A stretch of DNA of 64,000 nucleotides from Megamerina dolium (GCA_963854835.1 OY978530.1:24523937-24587936), one strand, 5' to 3'; positions 1 to 12,298 are shown, counted from the stretch's first letter. Notes: a model not told the origin generated them from the sequence alone. A program made the numbers and translations.

Positions 1-548
1 AGTTGCAATGACTAACTTTTCGTACTTGTAGCTGGTATGATTTTCAATATTATCCGTTGAAAACGGAACGTGTTTTGTTACATATATTTCATCTTACTTT
101 TACGTATATATATATTTGTTTTTTTTTCGTGATATTTTTTTGTTTTTGTTTTGTTTTGTATTCAACTTAGCTAACCTGTTGCTTATTTATCATATTTCGT
201 CATATAAATCCTAACGTGTTCTTACTATACTGTATCTACTGTATATTTCTAACCTATAGTTGTCATTTCCTTAAAATATTGTACTATTTTTGGATGCATC
301 CTCTATACTTAGCCTCGCCCAGTGCACATGAGTATCCACACACCGAATTACAATTCAACGCGATGAATTGCAACTGATGTCTTTATACGCATGAACACTG
401 CGCCTACTTCTTTCTAATTTGCAAAATATTCTAAATTTTTACATTAATTCCATAACTTCTGGTGTTTCATATCTAAATATTTTAGTTCTTCTTTTCTATG
501 ACCCTTATTGTCTCTTTCTATTTTGTCTTAATCCCTTCGAAAAATTGT
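1..548. other. AT-rich DNA, no gene seen
   Basis: Low-complexity AT-rich sequence leading into the (TA)n tract. I see no credible coding region, RNA gene or recognisable transposon end. Confidence 0.6.
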
Positions 549-1000
<452 letters not shown>

Positions 1001-1004
<4 letters not shown>

Positions 1005-1521
1005 TTTTTTTGTGTTCCAGCGTTGATGCTGCACTTTATCCACAGTTTAGTACTTTCCAATTTCGACTTCAGCCATCACTTTAGTGTACCTTTATTTCTT
1101 GAGGGACCCTGTATGCTTGTACGATAATAATGGAGAAAATTTTAGTATTTTAATTTATTTTTTTGTAGTATTATGTATTTTGCTTGGTCTGAAAATTTAA
1201 TTCTCTTGTATCTTTGTTTTGTACATTTCGTTCTCATGCTTTAATGCATACTCGATATTATGTTATTGTAGGGTGTTTGTTGTAGAGGTATGGACCATCG
1301 AATTTAATATTAATCCAAGTTGTGGGTGGAAAGGTTTTATTAAGTTATTGTGTGAAGTTTTACTAATAGTTCTTACTTCACACTATTATATTTTATATCC
1401 TAACTGAATTTTTTTTTTTTTTCTTTTACCACAAATACTATTACTTCGTTAAATTACTACTACTTATTGATAAAAATATTTTAGTAAGTTGTTATGGTAC
1501 TTTTTACCATTTTGTCCGATT
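1001..1521. other. AT-rich spacer, no gene seen
   Basis: AT-rich sequence between the microsatellite and the truncated end of Gypsy-1. The 3' LTR of Gypsy-1 would be expected about here, but I see no match to the LTR at 5991-6816, so the element's 3' end is missing. Confidence 0.55.
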
Positions 1522-2069
1522 TTAATAGTCGTCGTTACTGGACTGTCCACATGTATCACTTCGTATGGTAAGTATGTATTTGTTTCCAGATGTCGTCTCT
1601 GGAAGAATTCCTACCATGTCCATATATACCTTTTCAAATGGCTTAGATGGTGTATGAGTTAATATCATTGGCATTTTCGTGAGCCCTGAGCCCTGAGTTA
1701 GTTTGACATTTTTTACAATTTTTAACATATTCCTTAATCTGGCTTCGCATACCTTTCCACCTGTACTGTCTTCTAATCCTGAAATAAGTTTTCAAAGCAC
1801 CCTGATGCCCTCCTAAAGGTGAATCATGGAAGTTGCGAAGTATTGCCGATATATCCTTCTCATCAGTGAGAAGTTCCGCATTCTTGTTCTCCTGATTTTC
1901 TGCATTTTAATCTAGTTCTAATTCGTCATCAGAGCTTTCATCAGGCTCTTCTTGGCCTTCGGTTTCGTCGTCTTTATTCCTCGCCATAGAACGAGTCACA
2001 ACCATTATTGGTTGATTTGGTTGTGGAACTCTGCTGAGCGCATCCGCGTTCAAGTTCCTTTTGCCTGGT
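1522..2069 (-). pseudogene. Gypsy-1 integrase remnant, truncated
   Basis: Reading the minus strand past the RNase H end, an acidic linker (GQEEPDESSDDELE) is followed by an H2C2 zinc finger, HDSPLGGHQGALKTYFRIRR and, one frame over, a CKKCQ-like pair. Then comes the start of the catalytic core with its first Asp (PFEKVYMDMVGILP). The core stops about 20 residues later at about 1560, and the second Asp and the Glu of DDE are absent. Several stops and at least one shift interrupt it. Confidence 0.8.
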
Positions 2070-2813
2070 TTAAATTATTTCAAAATCAAATTCAGATAGT
2101 TTATGTCTGAAACGTGCCAAGTGAGATGTCTGGTCTTTCAGATTGGCAATTCCACGTAAGGGCTGATGGCCAGTGTAGACTTTGAATGGTCTACCGAGTA
2201 GATAAGCTCTATAATTCTTTACAGCCCACACGATAGCCAAGCATTCCTTTTCAATGGTGGAATATCTTTTCTCAGTATCACTGAGTGCTCTGCTCGCAAA
2301 GGCTATTGGTCGATCTTTTCTAATTTCACCTTGCGATAGAACTGCACCTAAAGCCTCGTTGCTGGCATCTGTTGTCAACACAAAAGGTTTAGAAAAATCT
2401 AGGTAGGCTAAAATTGGCGGAAAGCAAATTGCTTGCTTCAAATCTTCAAAAGCTTTCTGACATTTTTCTGTCCATTCAAATTTCGCGTCTTTCCTGAGTA
2501 GTTTGTTGATTGGCAGTGCCATACTAGCCATATTCTCAACCAATTTTCGGTAATAATTTGCTAAACCTAGAAATGCCTGAACATCTTTCTTATTTTTTGG
2601 CACAGGAATATTTTTAACACATTCCACCTTACCAGGGTCTAGTAACGCTCCTTCCTCAGTGCATTTATGGCCTATGTAAATTATCTCTTTTCGTAGAAAC
2701 TGGCACTTTTCTGTATTTAACTTCAAGTTATGTTTACGTAAAAGTCCAAATACTCTTCGTAAACGCGACTCATGTTGTGCAAAGTTCCAACCATAGACGA
2801 CGATGTCATCCAA
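2070..2813 (-). pseudogene. Gypsy-1 reverse transcriptase (thumb) and RNase H
   Basis: Starts with the end of the catalytic motif (DDIVVYG). It continues through the RT thumb/connection (CVKNIPVPKNKKDVQAFLGL, KFEWTEKCQKAFEDLK) into RNase H (FVLTTDASNEALGAVLSQ, YSTIEKECLAIVWAVK, YTGHQPL). In the RNase H the third acidic site, usually TDHQPL, reads TGHQPL, so one catalytic Asp is gone. The frame ends at FDFEII followed by a stop. Beyond it the usual FKPGKRNLNADALSRVP block is still readable. Confidence 0.9.
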
Positions 2814-3276
2814 GTAAAAAAAAACAATCTATACCTTGAAGTCCTGTTAGTACATGGTTCATTAGTCTATGGAAGGTGGCAGGGGCTCCTGTTAAGCCGA
2901 ATGGCATTCTGTTAAATTCATAGTGCCCAACACCTGTACTAAACGCTGTTTTTTCTCTGTCTGATTCTTTCAATAACACTTGATGATACCCACTGGCCAA
3001 ATCAAGTGTAGTGAAATATCTGCCATGACCTAACTGGTCTAATATTTCATCGATACGTGGAATGGGAAAAACTAGTTTAATAGTGGCGTCATTTAATTTT
3101 CTGAAATCTACTACTAGCCTCCATTTTCTTTTACGATCTTCTCCCGCTTTCTTTGGCACCAAAATTATGGGAGAATTCCAAGGCGATGAGCTGGGAATAA
3201 CTATGTCGTCTTCCAACATTTTGTTTACTTGCTTATTGATTTCTTCCTTATGCGCTTCTGGTAGCCTGTACTGTCT
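2806..3276 (-). pseudogene. Gypsy-1 reverse transcriptase, fingers and first palm part
   Basis: Contains the gypsy RT blocks SPWNSPIILVPKK, KWRLVVDFRKLN, FTTLDLASGYHQV and NRMPFGLTGAPATF in order. The frame stops immediately before the catalytic YLDD motif because a homopolymer of nine T (minus strand; 2816-2824) is one base too long. The YLDD codons are split between this frame and the next one. The second family member (about 58220) reads FIYLDD without the slip. Confidence 0.9.
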
Positions 3277-3876
3277 TTAGTTGATTGGCGCCTGGTCTGC
3301 TTTTATTGGTATTGTGTGTTTTATACCTGTGGTGTGAGACAATTTGTCACCTTCCAAGAAAAATAAATCGTGGAATGACTTAAGTATTCCATCTATGGAA
3401 CTCTTTTCCTCAATGTTTAAGTTTTCGTCTAGTTTAATTTTTTCTAATATTTTGGTAACCCTTTTTTGGCTATTAGTTTCCTTGATGTTATTTATTTTAT
3501 GAGCTATGTCGTATTCTTCGTGTTCTGAATGATTAAATTTAATTATATTAATTTTAAGCTTATTATTTACAATATATGAATCTATATTCGTATTGAGAAT
3601 TGGGACAAAAACTGTGTTGTCCGTCACACTGCCCAATGTCTCCCCTAAATATATTCTAGGAGATACTTCCTGTTTCTCTACTATAATTGTTTCAAAATTC
3701 GTATTTACTTTAATAGGGACTACCTTCATAGTTCTCCCAGGTACTACAACCTCACTGGTGTGTAGTATTCTATTACCCTCGTTCAACGGTTTGAGAGGTA
3801 AAGTCATCAAATGCAGTTTTCGTTCACCGAAGAAAATCAGCTTCTTTTCATAGTATTTATAACCGATCGGTTCCAT
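3277..3876 (-). pseudogene. Gypsy-1 protease-RT linker
   Basis: A 199-codon open stretch beginning MEPIGYKYYEKK corresponds to the region between the protease and the RT fingers in gypsy Pol. It ends at TAA 3277-3279 after KADQAPIN. Directly beyond the stop, in the same frame, Pol resumes with the typical RT N-terminus (YRLPEAHKEEINKQV), so the stop is a nonsense mutation within Pol. The plus-strand copy at 57733 reads through this position with a different codon, which supports that. Confidence 0.8.
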
Positions 3877-4327
3877 AAATTGTCTCTACCTAGGATACCA
3901 TCAGCAGGTATCCCTCTCTCTTCAGAGATTAAGTGTAGTTCTAAAGTCAAATCTTTCGTCCTCTCATGTTGGACTGCTACTGACCCTAATGTGGTGACAA
4001 ATCCTCCGAATGCACCACTAAGATTTTTCCTTAAATGTCGCTTCTTGCTAACAGATTCATTAATTACTGATGACTTTATTAAACTGGTATCTGCCCCAGA
4101 GTATACAAGTAAAATGAGTTTTCCTTTTTTGCTTCCTCACACGGAAACTCAATGAACACATCATCTACATCAGAGACTCCCAAACAGTAGCCATGTTTGT
4201 TATTACTGGATGGAAAAGATGGTTCAGCAATCCCCCTGGACGCTTGACTACCAACTTCCGCCATCTTGCTATCTAACTTGGAGGGTGTGTCAACAATCTC
4301 TAAGGACGCATAACTGACACCTTCCAT
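3877..4327 (-). pseudogene. Gypsy-1 protease region, catalytic Asp lost
   Basis: The frame 4079-4327 runs into an A-rich stretch, where a shift is needed to continue into the retropepsin. In the shifted frame the active-site motif reads LLVYSGADTSLIK. The usual D(S/T)GA aspartate has become tyrosine. The flap-distal signature GILGRDN follows near 3890, so the whole protease fold was once present. A further one-base slip at about 3876 separates it from the downstream RT linker. Protease cleaves Gag-Pol in the particle; this copy could not. Confidence 0.8.
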
Positions 4328-4339
4328 TTCAACTGGCCT

Positions 4340-5823
4340 ACTTTTAGCAAAATTTTGGGGTTCCCGGTTTATTGGCCGTACCTGGGCCCCCTGTAGTTTC
4401 CCTGGATTTTTTCCAATTCTTTGCGTTTATAACAGTCGGCGATCCTGTGTCCCGGCTTCTTACAGAAAAAACATTTGGCCTCCGGATTTCGCGATTAGGG
4501 ACGATTTTTTCTCTTAAAACAGTCATCTCTAGTATGCCCCTTTTTGTCGCAGAAGGAGCAGGTAGGAACTTTCCTTTGGCAATTTTGGGGTCTTGCGTTA
4601 TTATGTTTGTGTTTGTTCACTCCGAGTGGCATCTTGCCATTTCTGTTCTGGTGAAATGCCACTGTATTACTGGCCTCGGTCTGGTGAACGTCGTTTGAAT
4701 ATAATGTTCCCATATTAAACTGATTGAATCGTGGTCCTCTTTCGAGCAGAATACCCGTATTTACGGCCTCCTCTGCTAATTCTTCCAACGTGCCCGTCTT
4801 ACCTATCATATGAGTTTTTAACAATGGATCTTGAAGGCCTGATATAAAAGATGTCCTCGCATACGCCTCTAGCTTTTTTAACAACGCTTGGTCTCCGACC
4901 CCACCATATCTATTCTTAATACATTGTATCGCCGTGGATTGTAAATCACCTAATCTCCTTGCAAAAACACGTATATCTTCCTGAGGTAGTTGGCGTGCGA
5001 CTTGTATTCGGTGCGTGAGCGGTTCCAGGCGAACGGTCTTCAAATATGTGTTTCGCGGAAGTGTATACAATTTTTCTATATTAGCGAATTTCTTACTTAG
5101 CACCAAGTTGTAAGCATCACCATATAGTCGCTGTTTTATACAAGCTACGAAATCTTCCAACTCGTCGGGTTTTATGGCTTTTCTTGCTAATTCACACCCA
5201 GAGATGAACTGGTGTACTTCGGTCCTCAAATCTTTAGACTCCGCTCCAGTGAGTACTGGGACTAGTCTACTGATGGTCTGTGCAATTTCGTCAATACGCA
5301 TTTTTAGCCTTACTTCAGGTTGTACTTCTAGTTGTGTTTTTCGTACTGATGTACGGCGACGAAGAGATGTCTCCTGTGCTATGCACCGTTCTCTTTCGAG
5401 ATTCCTCTCTTTTGCCTGGAGTGCACTTAGCTGCTTAGAGTCAACCGAGGTTCTGAGCCTTTTCTCTATAAATTCTTCTGAAATGCCATTTTCTTTTAGT
5501 AAATCTTCTAATTCCTTATTTCTATTAAGAGTCTTATTAATCTCTACTTCTAGCTGTTCCGCGTCGGATCCCTGTTTTGCAATCTGAGTTCGCAGAGCCC
5601 TAATTTGTACCTCTGCTGCCTCTAAATCGTCCTTTTGTTTTAAGGCTGCGTCAGCCTGGCTCTTTAATAGTTCTTTTAGCTCGGTTAACGCGCCGTCTAA
5701 TTCCTTAATTGGAGTTAGTACCTTTCCGTGATGCACCTTTGATTTTATGAGCTGGAATTGCTCGTATGTGCTGTGTTGCTTAATCAAGCTCCACTCCAAG
5801 TCGATTGCCTCGGTTATTGCCAC
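4340..5823 (-). pseudogene. Gypsy-1 gag (stop between zinc knuckles)
   Basis: Gag forms the particle and binds RNA. The open part (4495-5823, 442 aa) starts MAITEAIDLEWS and has a charged coiled-coil-like region at about residues 45-165. A capsid-like region follows at about 170-380, then a CCHC zinc knuckle, CSFCDKKGHTRDDC, near the end. A TAA at 4495-4497 then interrupts the frame. In the same frame just beyond it is a second knuckle, CFFCKKPGHRIADC, so the original Gag carried two knuckles and continued to about 4340. The first ATG lies about 150 bp inside the primer site, which suits a gypsy gag start. Confidence 0.85.
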
Positions 5824-5969
5824 GTCTAGCTCTGTTGCTAATCATTCGTAGGATTTCTTGTCCATTAGACCACCCAAAAAAAAATAAACAAACACACACT
5901 AGAATCAGGTCCTGTACTGCGTTAAACGTTCAACGTAAAACACCTTGTATATACAAGATATTTCGCAGT

Positions 5970-5987
5970 ATCCTACCGGCTGCGCCA
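5970..5987 (-). other. Primer-binding site, tRNA-Ser type
   Basis: Minus strand TGGCGCAGCCGGTAGGAT lies 3 bp inside the 5' LTR. It is complementary to a tRNA ending ATCCTACCGGCTGCGCCA, which fits insect tRNA-Ser. The tRNA identity comes from memory of tRNA 3' ends, not from a search. Confidence 0.75.
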
Positions 5988-5990
5988 AAA

Positions 5991-6816
5991 TGTTGTGTAC
6001 TATTTTTCCACAAAACTTACTAGGTACCTAGCTCACAAGATTAACACCTAAACCTAAGCTCTTAAATATCCCTCGAGTCTAACACACTCGTTGGCTGAAA
6101 TAAAACAATTATATTTTATTAAGAATACTTGCGGTTTCTACTTTATTGCTGGTGTTGTTCACTTTTACACTAATACTGGACCTCGTAAGGATCGCAGTAT
6201 TTACACTTTTACTTAAACTTTACACTAATACTGGAGGGCCTCGTAAGGATCGCAGTATTTACACTTTTTCTTAAAGCTAACACTTCGGTGTAAGACTCAC
6301 AACTGAACAACCACTGCCTTCAGTAAGCTGGCAGCTTATATCCATTTTTCTAACACTAGCCACATATCAATCTACCCACATACCAACATATAACATATCA
6401 TAATATATTCACACCACTTGTGTGTATGTATGTACTATATGTGTTTATGTACACGATCGATGCACTCTCCATGTGTGTATATTCTACATGAGAAAGCAAC
6501 TTTTTGATATTCTCACATATGAGTAGATCGCGTGATTTTAGTTGTCATGTATGCTTACACAGGTATGCTTACGTAAGTGCAGAACTACGAATTGTGTGGG
6601 AAAGTGCTTTGTCAGCATTTTCACACCCAGCTGCAACTCAGTTTGCGCAATGTTCTGACATTTCACAATTATAAGTAATATTAGTATGGATTGTGAATAT
6701 CACAACTTCGAGCAATGTTGGTATGTGTATTGACAAATATGTAGTTCCCAATTTCGGGAAATATGTCGCGAGGCAAAATATGCATATGTAAATATTTCAT
6801 ATTTTGGCTCGCAACA
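5991..6816 (-). repeat. Gypsy-1 5' LTR (826 bp)
   Basis: On the minus strand it runs from TGTTGCGAGCC to GTACACAACA, so its termini are the short inverted repeat TGTTG/CAACA. The inner edge is set by the tRNA-Ser primer site 3 bp away. The outer edge is supported by a diverged relative at 49588 that begins with the same TGTTGCGAGCC. A segment of roughly 60 bp containing the ctcgtaaggatcgcagta motif is tandemly duplicated inside it at about 6175-6280. No matching 3' LTR remains in the window. Confidence 0.85.
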
Positions 6817-8035
6817 CTGGACACGAAGCACATGAGGGTAATGAAATGGCAGATAACATCGTTTGACTAGGTAATTGGCTCTGAGCCCTTCTGTGGACTT
6901 ACAAAAAGTCACACAAACGAAGCTGTCGTACAATTTGCCAGCTACTAGCTCAACAGCGCCATTCCTCATCCCATCTAAGGAAATGTCGAAGAGACTTACG
7001 AACTCTAACTGGCTACTTCACAGTCTATTGTAGCCTGGGGTATCACCTATCCAAGATAGGCTTCTAGTACACTGATGTCTATAGATTTTGTGAAATGGAC
7101 ACTAAAAGTTCAGAGCGTATTCTCTGCGAATGTACATCATTTGTTAGCCAAAGACTTTACCAAGTGCTATTGTCATGCCTCCATACAAATCATGGAACAA
7201 TAAACCTCAGACAGTAATTAAATTCATCAAAAGCCTAAAACTTACGGGTTAAAAACAAAAGGCCATGCACAATAGATCTTATTTGGTCGTAGTCCATCTT
7301 TGTCTCTAATAATAATAATAATAACAATAAATGAGAAAATAAAAAGTATAATAGAAAAGAGTTGTATTTGGTTATTTCAGAGGTAAGACCCCAAGGATGG
7401 TTTGCGCAATTAAAAGTGTGCCTCCTATGAGGACGAGTCTCAGAAAGAAAATAAAAGAGGTGGGTCTTGAAGAAAAAAGTGAGAAAAAATAAGAGATTAT
7501 AGTGATGTAGAAAAATAGAAGGTTGTAAAATAGAAAATAAAAAATTGTGAGGAAGAAAAATTGCGAAATGTGGTAAAAAGTGTACTATCGCATTCACCCA
7601 TGAACGTTTAAAGGAACTGTACGCAAGAAAAGTTAATGACGCGGCTGAATTCCTTTGAATACAAGACGAAGAGAAAGAAGAAGACTCACCTTGCGTGAGC
7701 AGTTTTGCCAGTTTAGTCCTTTTGAGGCTATTGTTTTTGTCATTTAGCTTCGAAATTTAGGTTAGATTTAGCATTGTGGCATTTTTATAGGCTTTTCTTA
7801 TTTTCAAACTAGTTTTTTTTTAAAGATAATTCTCCACAACACAATAACACAAAATTATTGTGCAAATTGTGACAAGTAGAGGCGTCCAAAGCGAACAGAA
7901 TTTTTTATAAGAATAACCATCTGGCAGCAGCACTTTTGCGCCAACATATTTGGCTCCATTATCATTCTTTTCTGTTAAATGTTGTTACTATTACAGGATG
8001 TAAGGATGGCTTTCTGACAAAAGATTCGAGGTTGC
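6817..8035. other. Unassigned AT-rich spacer
   Basis: No credible gene. It is A-rich with short (ATA)n runs around 7306-7330. The 120-aa Phe/Leu-rich frame across 7235-7597 is low-complexity and has no family resemblance. It ends at the LINE-A target site. Confidence 0.5.
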
Positions 8036-8048
8036 AAATTGCAATCAA
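8036..8048 (+). repeat. LINE-A target-site duplication, left copy
   Basis: AAATTGCAATCAA is repeated exactly at 12384-12396 and brackets LINE-A. Confidence 0.9.
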
Positions 8049-8561
8049 GGCCGGCAAAAATCCTCATCCAAACCCTCCCCGTGGGTGCCAGCTGGTAATG
8101 ACCGCCTTGGGGCGGTTAGCTAAGGATTGTTTTGTAGGCTCGGATGGGCATTCGAGCTTGAGAGCCTTCCATAGGATAGAGGTTCCTGCACCCCCTTTTT
8201 TTCCCAATCCCACCTCCCACCTACTTTCCCCTCCCCTGGGCCGGATTAAGGTGTCATACGACCCGTGCCGAGAATCAGCCTGGCTGGTGGCCCAGGTTAA
8301 AAAATAGCTCAGCCGCAAACGGAGTATACGGATACCTGGCGCCCTCCGTATTATGTAGCCTTATCTGTGTATGCGGATCTCTGCACAGATGGACCTTCCC
8401 TTCTCCGATACTCGTGGGATATATATGGAAAGAAAAAGACAAAATAATAAAAACAAAACACAGGAATTAAAATCGGGAGAGGCAGCGAAAGCCGTGGAGG
8501 ACAGACCAGGGCCTAGCCATGCCGAGATTCTCCCGAGAGCAGGACATCGGTTACCAGACCG

Positions 8562-9434
8562 ATGATTGCGGCTGCACCCAACCACAAGGACCGTCGCACT
8601 GCGAAGAGAATCTTAGAAAGAATAAGTGCCATACCAGAGAATGAGAGATCTGATAAACAGAAGGCCTCACTGGTATGGGTGACTGAAATAACTAATCGCA
8701 GCAACATCAAGCGCCAGCGGTCATCTGAAGACACTGCCAAACCAGTTGCTAAAAGAGCCCGCGGTAATGTGGGTTACTCCTTTAGCGAAATCCTTCAAGG
8801 AGACTTGGTAATGGCGGTGGTCGACAGGAATGACGCTGATGGCTTCATCGCCTCATCGAATTGGAGACTGTTAGAGTGCAAGCTAGCAGAAATCTTCAAT
8901 CCTTTAATGGAAGAGCATCCCTGCCCTCCGCCTATTATACGTGAAGCTGGATGGCATCAAGGCAACATCAAGCTTGTTGCCTGTGCCGATCAACGTACCC
9001 TTGACCTGTACAGAATAGCGATCACCAGAGCTGGAGAAGTATGGCCGGGTGCGCGCCTTGGGGTGATAGAGAGAGACGCTATCCCGAGTAGACCGCGCAC
9101 CTCTGCCTGGATCCCAGCGGAACCTAGTGATCCGGCCATCATTATTAAAAATATCAAAATGTGTAATCCTAGCCTCCCAACACACAACTGGCGAATAGCC
9201 AAGTTGGATGAGGAGAAGAAAGGAACGTACCGTAGAGCGACCATAATCGTTAATCAAGAGTCCCTGGTACCCCTGGCGAAATCCGGTGGGTACATAAACT
9301 ACTGTTTTTCGAGGATCAACCTACGTGTATATCGGAAGGACGACCTAGAAACACATGCAGGCGATCAGTCTGTGGCAAAACGGATGGAGACGGAAGAGGC
9401 GCTCCCAACCAGTTCAAGAATGCTTGTGCGGTAG
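8562..9434 (+). pseudogene. LINE-A ORF1 (DUF4780-like nucleic-acid-binding protein), C-terminus cut by TAG
   Basis: The 290-aa protein starts MIAAAPNHKDRRTAKRI, has a basic nuclear-localisation-like patch (IKRQRSS...KRARG, about residues 48-70) and a globular middle (MAVVDRNDADGFI, NWRLLECKL, GEVWPGARLGVIE). This resembles the DUF4780-type ORF1 found in several insect LINEs; I recognise the type from its layout, not from a search. The stop at 9432-9434 is TAG, and the frame stays open behind it to 9614 with an acidic tail. The ancestral ORF1 was therefore probably about 350 aa and overlapped the ORF2 start at 9565. Upstream ATGs lie in other frames. Confidence 0.7.
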
Positions 9435-9564
9435 GACTCGCGCGACTCGTTCTCCTCAGAATCCGATGCTGCAGGGTATGTGAATCGGATTTTACTGGAG
9501 GATGAGTTGCTGGACTCTGGAGACGATGAAGTCAACGTCACTATTGTGGAAGCGAAAGTGACCA

Positions 9565-11424
9565 ATGATAGCGGGGATACTTCATTGCCTTCAGATAAAC
9601 CTGCACAAGTCTAAGGCAGCCTCAGCCGCTCTAATCCTTCGTCTGGAAGCCGACGGAGAAGACATCGTTCTGGTCCAAGAGCCGTGGACAGTTGGCAACA
9701 TGGTTTGTGGACTAAGGACATCTGGATATAACTTAGTATACAAGCGTAATACAGGTAGACCTAGGGCCTGCATACTTCTGAGAAAATCAATAACCTTTCT
9801 TTCACTCTGTAATTACAGCAATTTAGATACGACGGTGGTATGCGCAGAGAATATAGGTATGTGCTGCTGGTTCGCTTCAGCCTACCTCGCGCACGACCAC
9901 CTGGAACTACCACCACCAAGCAATCTCAAACATCTGGTAGAAGATGCCCAAAAGTCCAGGGCTGGACTCATAATAGGATGCGACGCCAACGCGCACCATA
10001 CGATCTGGGGTAGCAGAGATATTAACGACAGAGGTGAGTCACTGTTTAATTATATCCTTACAACCAACCTTCTAGTGTGTAACAGGGGTGAGACCCCAAC
10101 TTTCATAACAAAAAATAGGCAGGAAGTTCTAGATTTAACTCTTGCCACCGAAGGCATTGTAGATCATATAAAAAACTGGAGAGTATTGGATCAGCACCCC
10201 TTTTCTGATCACAGATACATACAGTTTGCCATAGATTTTAAACCGCCTACTCCAGTGGTCTTTAGAAACCCAAAAAAGATAAACTGGTCACCCTTCAGGG
10301 AGTCAGTTAGTTCTAATCTACCCGTAGCCCCTTCGTCTATAACTAACATAAACCAGATAGACGCCACAGTCTGCTGCCTCACAAAAACTCTCAACAAGGC
10401 ATTCAAGTTGTCCTGTCCGATTCGAAAGAAATGGGGGAAAAGTAAACCTCCATGGTGGGACCGTGAGCTCGACAGTTTGAGAAAAGACTGTCGCAAGCTC
10501 TTCAATTATGCAAAAAGCTCTGACCTAGAGTCAGATTTGCCGAGTTATAAATCGGCCCTCAGAACTTATAAATACAACCTGAGGAAATGCCAAAGGGAAG
10601 CCTGGAAGAGCTTCTGTAGGGATATAGAAAACGCTTCTGAGGCTTCCAGACTTAGGAGAATCCTATCTAAATTACCCCATACTCCAAGTGTTCTGGTCAA
10701 ACCAGAAAATATGGATATTATTCAAATAAATCTTAATATGTTGTCGAAATCGGCTAAGGATAGGGGCTTAAATGCGAACCCACAAAAAACTGAGCTGATT
10801 TTGTTCTCTACGAAGCATAAAACACCACCCTTAAACCTTCCCACTCTAGGGGGGGTTCCATTAACTCTCCGAGAAGAAACTCGTTATCTAGGAATAGTGC
10901 TAGACCGAAAACTAAACTGGAAGAAAAACATTACTTGTAGGGTTGAGAAAGCCAGCACTGCACTCTATGCCTGTAAAAAAGCAATAGGGAAAAAGTGGGG
11001 AATGCAACCAAAAATTGTTTGCTGGATTTATAAGGCAGTTATCAGGCCAGTCCTCCTGTATGGGGTACTGACCTGGTGGACTGCACTTACTAAATCCTCC
11101 CATGTCAGGCCCCTTGAAAAAATACAAAGAGCAGCTTGTATTTTAATAACGGGAGCACTGAGAACAACTCCAACGTTAGCACTAGAAGTGCTTCTGCATC
11201 TTACTCCGCTTGACTTACTTGGTAAGCAGCTAGCGGCTAATTCTGCTTTACGCCTTACCGGCTTGCACCAATGGACATCAAAGTCCTTCGGACATGCTAG
11301 CATTCTGGACAGTTTTAATATTGTAACTTCACTTGATTATATCAAGCCGACATATGCTTTTGAAAGGAAATTCCTAACCTCCTTCCCTGATAGGTTCGCC
11401 TGGGAGGCGGAAGATTCATGCCAA
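9565..11424 (+). pseudogene. LINE-A ORF2, endonuclease plus RT thumb; RT palm deleted
   Basis: The frame is open for 686 codons. Residues 1-225 form an APE-type endonuclease: CLQINLHKS, LVQEPWTVG, IIGCDANAHHTIWG, SDHRYI. Residues 230-370 are the linker that precedes RT in such proteins (PPWWDRELDSLRKDCRKLF). At about residues 378-388 (around 10700-10730) the sequence jumps directly to the region just after the catalytic motif (AKDRGLNANPQKTELILFS, then TRYLGIVLDRKLNW). The fingers, the palm and the (F/Y)xDD box are absent although the frame stays open. At about 11420 the frame slips relative to the RNase H. This copy cannot reverse-transcribe. Confidence 0.85.
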
Positions 11425-12281
11425 AATATACACTCATCTTTACTGATGGCTCTAAGCTTAATGGAAGGGTGGGAGCAGGTGTGTATTCCGAATCATTCAA
11501 CCTTAATATTTCTTTCCGCCTGCCTGATCACTGTAGTGTGTTTCAGGCAGAAGTTAAAGCGATTCACAATGCACTTACTTGGATCAAACAGAGCTTTGTC
11601 TCCCGCAGAGACATCAGCATCTTGAGCGATAGCCAAGCTGCAATTAAGGCCCTGGACTCATTTCTCGTGAAATCTAAGACCATTCTTGACTGCCGCAAAT
11701 CTCTTAACGAGATGGCTGAGCAGCACAATATTCTCCTGTGCTGGGTACCCGGACACAGGGGTATACGAGGAAACTGCATAGCCGACGAGCTTGCAAGACA
11801 GGGTACAAATGAGCCTCTAACCCAGGAGAATTCTCGGTTAGGGATCCCCATAGCCACGTGCAAGCTTAAGTTAGAGATTATCACCACTAACGTCTTCCAG
11901 AAAAGATGGATCGATACACCCATCTGTAGGACGGCGAAATTGCTGTGGCCCATACTCAGTAAGAAACGTTCCCGAAAACTTGCTGATCTTAATAGGGTTG
12001 ACATATCGACTTATGTGGGAGTGGTCACTGGTCACTGCCTCATAGGTCCTCACGCTGTGAGATTAGGTCTGGGCAACCTCACTCATGACTTCTGCAGAAG
12101 CTGCAGAGATGAGGAGGAACTAAAGACGATCGCACATCTGCTATGTACCTGCCCCGCTTTATGCAAAAATCGAAAAAAATTTCTAGGACACTACCATTTG
12201 AGTGACCTAGCCCAACTATCTCAGATCGATATTGTCAATCTCCTAAAATTCATTCAATGTTCCGGTTGGTTCAGCGAGTAG
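11418..12281 (+). pseudogene. LINE-A RNase H and C-terminal CCHC domain (frameshifted from ORF2)
   Basis: A 287-codon frame begins at MPKYTLIFTDGSK. RNase H acidic sites are visible in order: TDGS, FQAEVKAI, SDSQAAIKAL and WVPGHRGIRGNCIADELA. A cysteine-histidine motif, FCRSCRDEEELKTIAHLLC, follows near the end, as is usual at the C-terminus of RNase H-bearing LINEs. It is in a different frame from the preceding ORF2 segment, so an indel near 11415-11425 split one original polypeptide. The stop at 12279-12281 is about 100 bp before the element's 3' end. Confidence 0.88.
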
Positions 12282-12298
12282 CTAGGTGAAGGAAAAAT

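Larger units (their letters stand above)
1522..6816 (-). mobile_element. Gypsy-1: 3'-truncated Ty3/Gypsy retrotransposon, 17.6/297-like
   Basis: On the minus strand the order is 5' LTR, primer-binding site, gag, protease, RT, RNase H and the start of integrase, the standard Ty3/Gypsy order. The site next to the LTR is complementary to a tRNA-Ser 3' end, as I recall for the Drosophila 17.6/297 group. The element ends inside the integrase core with no 3' LTR. Every open frame is broken by at least one stop or frameshift, so this copy is dead. A second, more degraded copy of the same family lies on the plus strand at 56975-58700. Confidence 0.9.

Noticed and set aside
7235..7597. 120-aa Phe/Leu-rich minus-strand frame
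   Set aside because: Low-complexity A/T-run translation with no recognisable domain or context.
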